DNA from: RPQJ01 sp963793675
GTDB lineage: Bacteria; Pseudomonadota; Gammaproteobacteria; Steroidobacterales; Steroidobacteraceae
DNA length: 64,000 nt
Direction of reading: 5' to 3'
Assembly: GCA_963793675.1 (NCBI GenBank)
Contig: CAWCBA010000001.1
Location: forward strand, 1 to 64,000
Positions 56,466-64,000 of this stretch are shown in pieces; position 1 is the stretch's first letter; each line of letters begins with the position of its first letter. The position numbers and the translations under genes are program-made. The notes beneath the pieces are model-generated. The model had not been told where the DNA came from. It saw nothing but the letters and a program-made list of their open reading frames with translations, and did no database searches.

Positions 56466-57787
56466 TTAACCGGGGATGAAGATCGTCGCCGGGTGCTCGA
56501 GCAGGTCCTTGAGCGCCAGGATCATGGCCGCGGCGTCGTAGCCATCCACGAAGCGGTGATCGAACGACGACGAAAGATTCATGATGCGACGAATGGCGAT
56601 GGCGCCGTCCAGGACCACCGGACGGTCGATCGCCTTGTTGACGCCGATGATGCCCATCTCGGGCGCGTTGATGATCGGCGTCGAAACGATGCCGCCCATC
56701 CTGCCGAGGCTGGTGATCGTGATCGTCGAGCCGCTCAATTCCTCGCGCGAGGCCTTGCTGCCCTTGGCCGCGTCGGACACGCGGCGGATCTCGTCGGACA
56801 GGTCCCAGAGCGTGCGGGCTTCGGCGTGGCGCACGACCGGCACCTTGAGGCCATCGGTCGTCTGCGTCGCCACGCCCAGGTGCACCGGACGGTGACGGAT
56901 CAGCACGTTGCGCTCGGCGTCGTAGTGCGCGTTGCACTGGGGAAACTCTTCGAGCACGCGCGCGAGCGCGGCGGCGAGGAACGGCAGGTAGGTGAGAGCC
57001 GGCGTTCCCTTCGGCGCCTTCGAGTTCAGGTGCGCGCGCAGCGACTCGAGCTCGGTGACGTCGACTTCCTCGACGTACGAGAAGTGCGGGATCGTGCGCG
57101 CCGCGTCCGTCATGCGTTGCGCGATGACGCGACGCACGCCGATGACCTTGACCTCTTCGACACCGGTGCGCTGCCGCAGCAGCGACGGCGCGGCTGCCGA
57201 GCCACCGTTCTTGCCGGCGGGCGCGGCGCCGCTCATCGCGGCAGCGAAATCCTTCGGCATGATGCGGCCGCTCGGACCGGAGCCCGCGACCTGCCGCAGG
57301 TCGATGCCCGCCTCGCGTGCTTTGCGGCGCGTGGCCGGCGACGCCTTGACGCGACCGCCAGCTCTCCCGCGTCAGCGGGAGAGGTCGGGCGCAGTCCGGG
57401 TGAGGGCTCTGCCTCTTTCACCTCTCCCGCCTGCGCGGGAGAGGTCGCGCGCGGCGCGTGGTGCGGGTCACTGTCTTGCGGGCCCTCACCCCCACCCTCT
57501 CCCGCCGCAGCGGGAGAGGGAGCCGGAACGACATCGTCATCGGCCGCTTCGGTCTCGAACACGACCAGCTCCGAGCCCACGCGCACCATGTCGCCCGGCT
57601 GCCCATTGATCGTCACGACCTTGCCGCTGACGGGCGCCGGCACTTCCACCGCCGCCTTGTCGGTCATGACCTCGGCCATGACCTGGTCTTCCTGCACCAT
57701 GTCGCCGACCTTGATGTGCCACGCGACGACTTCGGCTTCGACGGTGCCTTCGCCGAGATCCGGCATCTTGAAGACGTAACGTGTCAT
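56466..57787 (-). CDS. Branched-chain 2-oxoacid dehydrogenase E2, lipoyl acyltransferase (frameshifted as given)
   Basis: The E2 core of a branched-chain (or pyruvate-like) 2-oxoacid dehydrogenase. The lipoyl domain is MTRYVFKMPDLGEGTVEAEV ... VMTDKAAVEVPAP with the lipoylated Lys in TDKAAV. A linker follows, then the peripheral-subunit-binding domain (KASPATRRKAREAGIDLRQV) and the catalytic domain (FDHRFVDGYDAAAMI). The frame changes by one base near 57345, immediately after a linker built from three palindromic repeats. The ATG overlaps the E1-beta stop (ATGA). Confidence 0.88.
57358..57520. repeat. Three CTCTCCCGC-type palindromic repeats inside the E2 linker
   Basis: GCTCTCCCGCGTCAGCGGGA at 57361, CACCTCTCCCGCCTGCGCGG at about 57419 and CCCTCTCCCGCCGCAGCGGG at about 57493, separated by the GGTGAGGGC/CCCTCACCC arms. 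Read in frame they encode Ser/Pro/Ala/Gly/Glu-rich linker (TSPAQAGE, TSPADAGE, PSPAAAGE). Confidence 0.8.
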
Positions 57788-58800
57788 GCGGCCTCCATCA
57801 CGGCCTTCAGGGCCGCAGCCACGCGCAGTGGACCGGGGAAGTACTCCCATTCGAACGCGTGCGGATAGGGCGTGTCCCAGCCGGCGACGCGGCCGATCGG
57901 CGCCTCGAGGTCCCAGAAGCACTCTTCCTGGATCGTCGCCGAGAGCTCCGCGCCGAAACCGGAGAAGCGCGTCGCTTCGTGCGCGATCAGGCAGCGGCCG
58001 GTCTTCTTGACCGACGTGCAGATCGTGTCGGTGTCGAGCGGCACCATCGAACGCACGTCGATGATCTCCGCGTCGATGCCGAGCGCCTTCGCTGCGGCCT
58101 CGCAGACGTAGATCATGGTGCCGTACGCGACCATCGTGACCGCGCTGCCCTTGCGCACGATCTCGGCCTTGCCGATCGGCACGGTGTAGTAGCCGTCGGG
58201 CACCTCACCCTTCGGGTGCGTGCTCCACGGCACGGCCGGCTTGTTCGCGTCGCCGTCGAACGGGCCGTTGTAGAGCCGCTTCGGCTCGAAGAACACGACC
58301 GGGTCGTCGTCCTCGATCGACGCGATCAGCAGGCCCTTCGCATCGTACGGCGTCGACGGCATCACGACCTTGATGCCGCAGACGTGCGTGAAGATGCCTT
58401 CCGGGCTCTGGGAGTGCGTCTGGCCGCCACGGATGCCGCCACCGCACGGCGTGCGGATCGTGACCGGCGCCCAGAAGTCGCCGGCGCTGCGATACCGCAG
58501 TCGCGCGAGTTCCGAAAAGATCTGGTCGCACGCGGGGTAGATGTAATCCGCGAACTGCACTTCCGCCACCGGGCGCAAGCCGTTCACACCCATGCCGATG
58601 GCGGCGCCGACGATCGCACCTTCGGCGATCGGCGTGTCGAGCACGCGGTGCTCGCCGTACTTGCGCTGCAGGCCGTCGGTGACGCGGAACACGCCGCCGA
58701 AATAACCGACGTCCTCGCCGAGCACGACGACGTTCGGATCGCGCGCCAGCATGATGTCCATGGCGGAGTTGAGCGCCTGGATCATGTTCATCTGTGCCAT
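57784..58800 (-). CDS. Branched-chain 2-oxoacid dehydrogenase E1 beta subunit
   Basis: A 338-residue transketolase-like beta subunit. MAQMNMIQALNSAMDIMLAR, VVVLGEDVGYFGGVFRVTDG, RVLDTPIAEGAIVGAAIGMG and AHEATRFSGFGAELSATIQE are typical. SD-like GGGAG precedes ATG 58800. In the given sequence the E1-alpha frame runs into it without a stop, giving a possible 700-residue alpha/beta fusion; a TGA in the +1 frame lies just before the ATG. The next gene is E2. Confidence 0.9.
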   Translation of the reverse strand: MAQMNMIQALNSAMDIMLARDPNVVVLGEDVGYFGGVFRVTDGLQRKYGEHRVLDTPIAEGAIVGAAIGMGVNGLRPVAEVQFADYIYPACDQIFSELARLRYRSAGDFWAPVTIRTPCGGGIRGGQTHSQSPEGIFTHVCGIKVVMPSTPYDAKGLLIASIEDDDPVVFFEPKRLYNGPFDGDANKPAVPWSTHPKGEVPDGYYTVPIGKAEIVRKGSAVTMVAYGTMIYVCEAAAKALGIDAEIIDVRSMVPLDTDTICTSVKKTGRCLIAHEATRFSGFGAELSATIQEECFWDLEAPIGRVAGWDTPYPHAFEWEYFPGPLRVAAALKAVMEAA

Positions 58801-60044
58801 GCTCAGACTCCCTGCTCCGTCGCGCAGCTGCTCGCGCTGCTTGCGCAGGTGCTCCGGCATTTCCTTGAACACGTCCTGGAACATCAGGTCGCGGTTGAGG
58901 CGCGGCCCGTCCGTGAGCGTTCCGTACTGCACGGCTTCCTTCCAGCTTTCGGTCACGTGCGCTTCCAGTTCCTGCGCCAGCGCCTTGTGCCGTTCTTCGG
59001 ACCATTCGCCGAGCGCGATCAGGTGGTTCTTGAGTCGCAGCACCGGGTCGCCGAGCGGCCATTTCTCGTAATCGTCCTTCGGACGGTAGCGCGCAGGGTC
59101 GTCGCTCGTGGAGTGCGCCGCGCCGCGATAGGTGACGTGCTCGATCAGCGTCGGGCCTGCGCCGGTGCGCGCGCGCTCCGCCGCCCACTGCGTCACGGCA
59201 TAGACGGCCAGGAAATCGTTGCCGTCGACACGGATGCCGGCCATGCCGTAACCCGGGCCGCGCGCTGCGAACGAACGCTGTTCGCCGCCCGCGAAACCCT
59301 GGAACGTCGAGATCGCCCACTGGTTGTTGACGATGTTGAGGATCACCGGCGCCATGTAGACGGAGGCGAACAGCATCGCGTGGTGGAAGTCGGCTTCGGC
59401 GCTCGAACCTTCGCCGATCCAGGACACCGCGATGTCGTCCTCGCCCTTGATCGCGGCGGCCATCGCCCAGCCCACGGCCTGCGGGAACTGCGTCGTCAGG
59501 TTGCCGGAGATCGAGAAGATGCGGCCTTCGGCCCAGTGGTACATGACCGGCAGCTGCCGGCCCTTGCACATGTCGCGCGTGTTCGAGAGCAGCTGGCACA
59601 TCAGGTCGACCAGCGGTCGCCCGCGGACCACGTACAGTCCCTGGTTGCGATAGGCCGGGAACAGCATGTCCTTCGGCCGCAGCGCCATGCCCTGCGCGAC
59701 CGATACCGCTTCCTCGCCGAGGCAGCGCATGTAGAACGACGTCTTGCCCTGGCGCTGCGCGCGTTGCATGCGATCGTCGAAGATGCGCGTGAGCAGCATG
59801 TGGCGCAGGCCGATCTGCAGGTCCTGCACTTCGAGGTGCGGATTCCACTGGCCCGACGGCGACGTGCGAGTCGTTGAGCACGCGGACGATGTCGATCGAG
59901 AGGTGGCCGATGTCGCGCACCCGTGCATTGACGTCGGGCCGCGGCTACGGCGCCGGCCGGCGACGTCTCGAGGTAGGTGAAATCCGGTTCTTCGCCGGGG
60001 CGGGAATGGTGTTGCGGGATGTGCAGGCGTGAGCGGCGGGCCAT
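58801..60044 (-). CDS. Branched-chain 2-oxoacid dehydrogenase E1 alpha subunit (frameshifted as given)
   Basis: The ThDP-binding alpha subunit, about 414 residues. From ATG 60044 (MARRSRLHIPQHHSRPGEEP; GAGGA Shine-Dalgarno) two shifts near 59940 and 59852 separate ETSPAGAVAAA, DIGHLSIDIVRVLNDSHVAV and the long remaining frame GQWNPHLEVQDLQIGLRHM. The last contains the ThDP motif SWIGEGSSAEADFHHAM ... NIVNNQWAIST and the phosphorylation-loop-like region YRGAAHSTSDDPARYR. It is the first gene of the bkd operon, divergent from the Lrp-type regulator. Confidence 0.88.
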
Positions 60045-60120
60045 CGCTTCCTCGCTTAATACAGAGTGCGGTGAGACGGTTCGGCGCGGTAGATTACTGA
60101 TGGTGACGTCGGGGTGCGGG

Positions 60121-60146
60121 CATTGTTGCACTGCGGTGCAGCAATG
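60121..60146. promoter_or_regulatory. Candidate BkdR/Lrp operator
   Basis: An 11-bp inverted repeat with one mismatch (CATTGTTGCAC at 60121-60131, GTGCAGCAATG at 60136-60146) is followed by AT-rich GGAAATATTTATTTC. It lies in the 131-bp divergent region between the Lrp-type regulator and the bkd operon, the expected position for control of both. Confidence 0.5.
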
Positions 60147-60175
60147 GAAATATTTATTTCAGGGAGCGCACTTTC

Positions 60176-60658
60176 ATGGAAGAGACGTTACAGTCTCGTT
60201 TGGACAAGGTCGATCGACGGATTCTGGACCTGCTGCAGCGCGAGGGCGCGCTCTCGGTCGCCGAGGTTGCCTCGCGGACCGGACTTTCGACCACCACGTG
60301 CTGGCGCCGCATCCAGAGCATGGAGCAATCAGGCGTCATCAAAGGCCGCGTCGCACTGCTCGACCGGGCCGCGCTGGGCCTCGACGTCACCATCTTCGCG
60401 CACGTGAAGCTCTCGTCGCAGGGTCGCGATGCGATCGCCGCTTTCGCTGAAGCGATCCGCGAACGACCCGAGGTGCTCGACTGCTACACGACGATGGGCG
60501 AGTGGGACTTCATGCTGCGAGTGGTGACGCGCGACATCAAGGCCTACGAGGCGTTCTATCTGGACCACCTCTCGAAACTGCCCAACGTGCAGTCGATCAA
60601 CTCGTCGGTGACGGTCACCGTGATCAAGGAAACGACCGTGCTGCCGATCGTCATCTGA
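60176..60658 (+). CDS. Lrp/AsnC-family regulator (BkdR-like)
   Basis: A 160-residue transcription factor. The N-terminal winged HTH (VDRRILDLLQREGALSVAEV, TGLSTTTCWRRIQSMEQSGV) is followed by the RAM ligand domain (VLDCYTTMGEWDFMLRVVTR, NVQSINSSVTVTVIKETTVL). It is divergent from bkd genes like Pseudomonas BkdR, which activates the operon with branched-chain amino acids as ligands; by analogy it should do so here. Confidence 0.92.
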   Translation: MEETLQSRLDKVDRRILDLLQREGALSVAEVASRTGLSTTTCWRRIQSMEQSGVIKGRVALLDRAALGLDVTIFAHVKLSSQGRDAIAAFAEAIRERPEVLDCYTTMGEWDFMLRVVTRDIKAYEAFYLDHLSKLPNVQSINSSVTVTVIKETTVLPIVI

Positions 60659-60764
60659 CGATCGAGCGCGCAGCGCTATGTCCGCTGGGTATTTCTCCGG
60701 CTTATGAGGGAGCGCACGCTGCACTAGCTTGAACGCATGCAGTCCGGTCTCCGGGAGACATGCC

Positions 60765-61815
<1,051 letters not shown>

Positions 61816-61833
61816 GGCTGGCTGCCGGAGCGA

Positions 61834-63578
61834 TCAGCCGCTGAGCCGCCGCCACAAGGCGCGACCGACGAGTCGGGCCTTGGTCGCGAAATCGAAGCGC
61901 TCGAGGTTGGTCTTGACGATGCCTTGCGTAAAGCGCGTGCGCTTCGAGTAATCGACGACCACGTCGACGAGCACCGGCTTGCGCTCACGACTGGCGCACG
62001 CCAGTGCATCGCGAATCACTCCGTCGATCTCGCCGTCGCTAGCGATGCGCAGGAACTTCGCGCCGTCGCCTGGGCGACGCCGGCGACGTCGAGCGGACCG
62101 AGCACCGTGCAGGTCTTGCGGTTATAGGGAATTTCCTGCGCCTGCGCGATCTGCGCCAGCTCGCCGTCGTTGAACACGAACACGACCAGCCCGAGTTCCT
62201 GCGCGGTCGCAGTCGCCAGCTCCATCGCGGTCATGCGGAAGGCGCCGTCGCCGACGATGCCGACCACGGGCAAGTCCGGTCGCGCGAGCCTGGCGCCGAT
62301 GGTCGCCGGCACGCAGTAACCCATGCAGTTGAAGTCGGTTGGCGAGATCAACCCGCGTGCACGATGGATCGGCATCAGTTCGGCGGCCAGGAACGTGTGG
62401 TTGCCGTCGTCGAGCACGACGGTGGCGTCGTCAGGCAACTGCCGGCGCAGGCTGGCGAAGAACCGCGCGGGACTCACGCGGCCTTGCGTGTCGTGGCGCA
62501 GCCATTCCTCGAGATACGCCGCCTTCTGCGCGCGGATAGTGCCCTCGACCTGCGCGCGGCGCGCGGGAGCAGCGGCAACGGGCGTCTCTCCCAGGGCCTG
62601 CAGCAGAAGTTTCAGCACGGCCTTCGCATCGCCTTCGAGCGCAACGGCCGCGGGGTAGTTGGCGCTGAACACTGCGGGATTGATGTCGACGTGGATCAGG
62701 CTGGCCGGCGGCGTCCAGCCATAGCTGCCGGTCGCGATTTCAGCGAAGCGCGTGCCCACGGCCAGCATGCAGTCGGTTCCGGCGAACGATTCCTCGACCG
62801 CGGGCACGGCAGCGCGACCGAGGCAGAATCCGGCGTGCAGTGGATGATTCGCCGGAAAAGCGCTCAATCCCTGCAGCGTGGTCGAAACGGGCGTACCGAG
62901 TCTCTCCGCCAGCAACGCGACTTCGGGCGTGGCGTCGACCGCGCCCCAGCCGACGAAGAGCGTGGGCGACCTGGCGCTACGTAACATCTCCGCCGCAGCC
63001 GCAACCTGCTCCATCGTGCAGCGGACGGGAGCTGCTGCCGTCACGGGCGCGGCGACGGCGGGGCCTTCGTCACCCGTAAGCAGTTGCAGGTGCACGGGAA
63101 TCTCGACGAACACCGGCCCTGGTTCACCGCTGGTAGCGACGCGCACCGCTTCGTAGATCGTGGCAATCACGTCAGCGTGCCTCTCGACCAGCCAGGTGCC
63201 CTTGGTGATGGGCTTCAGCAGCGCGTGCTGGTCCATGTCGTGCAGCTGGTACTTGCGACCAGTGTCACGGCGGACGCCGCCCGCAATCACCAGCAGCGGA
63301 ATGCCGTCGAGAAAGGCTTCGCCGATTCCGCTCGCCGCGTGCGTAACGCCCGCAGCAGGCACGATGACGAGCGTGCCGAGGCTGGTTCCACTGCGGCTCA
63401 CGGCGTCAGCCATGAACGCGGCCCCACCCTCGTGCGTCACCAGCACCGGCGTGATCGTCTCCGACTTCGCGAGTTCGTCGTAGATCTCGGTGTTGTGCAC
63501 GCCGGGAATGCCGAACGTGTATTTCACGCCGACGTTTTCCAGGGCTTCGCGAAGCATCGCAGCTGCGGTGCGGCTCAT
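61834..63578 (-). CDS. Acetolactate synthase-like ThDP-dependent enzyme (frameshifted as given)
   Basis: About 580 residues of the ThDP enzyme family (acetolactate synthase, benzoylformate decarboxylase-like). The pyrimidine domain has the catalytic Glu in VTHEGGAAFMADAVSRSG, the central domain has LFVGWGAVDATPEVALLAER, and the PP domain has GIVGDGAFRMTAMELATATA QELGLVVFVFNDGELAQIAQ. A shift near 62075 separates this from the C-terminus (ASDGEIDGVIRDALACA, PVLVDVVVDYSKRTRFTQGI). No small regulatory subunit gene is adjacent. The reaction is uncertain. Confidence 0.85.
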
Positions 63579-63753
63579 GGCAGGCCTGCCTTCTGTGTGT
63601 GGTACGGCCGGGGGTTTCACGCGAATTGTAGGCCTGCCTCACCTGGGCAACCATCGGCCTTGACCCTGCCCCCCTGCGGGCACCATTCTGGCCCGATCGA
63701 GTGGCGCTGTGTCGGCGCGGGCCCGGGTCGCGAGGCGTGAGGAAACCCGAAGG

Positions 63754-64000
63754 ATGGATGACGTGCGGTTTGCGGTGATCGGTGCCGGCATGGCGGGGCT
63801 GGCCTGCGCCCAGGAACTCGCGCGGGCCGATGCCAAGGTCACGGTGTTCGAGCGTTCACGTGGCCTCGGCGGGCGACTCGCCACGCGTCGCGTCGGGTCA
63901 CTCGCGTTCGATCACGGCGCGCAGTTCATCACGACGCGCAGCCACCCTTTCAGCCGTTACGCGGAGACCGCGTTGCGAGCCGGCAAGCTCGATGCCTGGC
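63754..64000 (+). CDS. FAD-dependent oxidoreductase (renalase-like), 5' part
   Basis: The gene continues past the window edge. The first 82 codons give MDDVRFAVIGAGMAGLACAQ with the dinucleotide-binding GxGxxG, then FERSRGLGGRLATRRVGSLA and FDHGAQFITTRSHPF, typical of NAD(P)/FAD-dependent amine-oxidase-like proteins of the renalase type. It is divergent from the ThDP enzyme gene. Confidence 0.82.
   Translation, partial: MDDVRFAVIGAGMAGLACAQELARADAKVTVFERSRGLGGRLATRRVGSLAFDHGAQFITTRSHPFSRYAETALRAGKLDAW

Noticed and set aside
61834..63578. Acetolactate synthase catalytic subunit IlvI/IlvB
   Set aside because: The family is right, but no regulatory subunit is adjacent and key substrate-specificity residues cannot be judged through the frameshift, so only a general ThDP-enzyme name is given.

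Overview
The window looks like chromosomal DNA from a GC-rich gammaproteobacterium, probably a Nevskiales/Steroidobacterales/Xanthomonadales-type lineage. This rests on gene content and order: pilU-pilT divergent from yggS-proC-yggT-yggU-DUF4426, the rpsU-(yqeY)-dnaG-rpoD macromolecular synthesis operon, a two-part class II ribonucleotide reductase (nrdJa/nrdJb), folK/folB/folM, ppnN and a bkd operon with a divergent Lrp-type regulator. I see no phage, transposase, CRISPR array or conjugation gene. One tRNA gene is present (CAU anticodon, tRNA-Ile2-like).

Layout. 0-3.4 kb: three tandem PilT-family retraction ATPases on the minus strand. 3.5-7.1 kb: yggS, proC, yggT, yggU, a DUF4426 lipoprotein and an HU-like protein. 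7.1-14 kb: hydrolase, PEBP protein, msrB, ppnN, an L,D-transpeptidase, and a PadR/PspC pair. 14-17 kb: nrdJb/nrdJa with a NrdR box upstream. 17.5-26 kb: a DegP/Q protease under a sigma-E-like promoter, a complex I-like SDR, an aminopeptidase, cca, a MidA-type methyltransferase and pterin/folate genes. 25.8-33 kb: tsaD, rpsU, yqeY, dnaG and rpoD. 33-38 kb: MFS permease, TAXI binding protein, GltS and beta-carbonic anhydrase, overlapping or closely spaced on the minus strand. 38-45 kb: a Lys/Ala-rich basic protein, then a cyanophycin cluster (iadA, cphB, cphA and a second Mur-ligase-like gene). 45-51.5 kb: an M48 peptidase, then badly frame-broken sulfatase-like and ATP-grasp genes, an LssY_C protein and the tRNA. 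51.6-64 kb: aldose sugar dehydrogenase, an ECF sigma/anti-sigma pair with a divergent membrane protein, SDR, ilvE, the bkd complex, a broken di-heme peroxidase, a ThDP enzyme and the start of an FAD oxidoreductase.

Metabolic links: iadA-cphB-cphA would make, depolymerise and split cyanophycin (Asp-Arg polymer), and the neighbouring GltS/TAXI/MFS transporters may feed it dicarboxylate amino acids or oxoacids. ilvE plus bkd under an Lrp-type regulator handles branched-chain amino acid breakdown.

Two things stand out. First, four elements (two inward-facing pairs, upstream of cca and of dnaG) each have a near-perfect 20-33 bp palindrome whose arms differ completely between copies while the loop keeps the core GAAAGGCAGAYA. 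I do not recognise this family. Second, many genes, including essential ones (tsaD, dnaG, rpoD), carry single-base frameshifts, some of them in homopolymers. The parsimonious reading is residual sequencing indels, densest at 46-50 kb and 60.7-61.8 kb, so 'broken' or 'fused' genes here should be read with caution.
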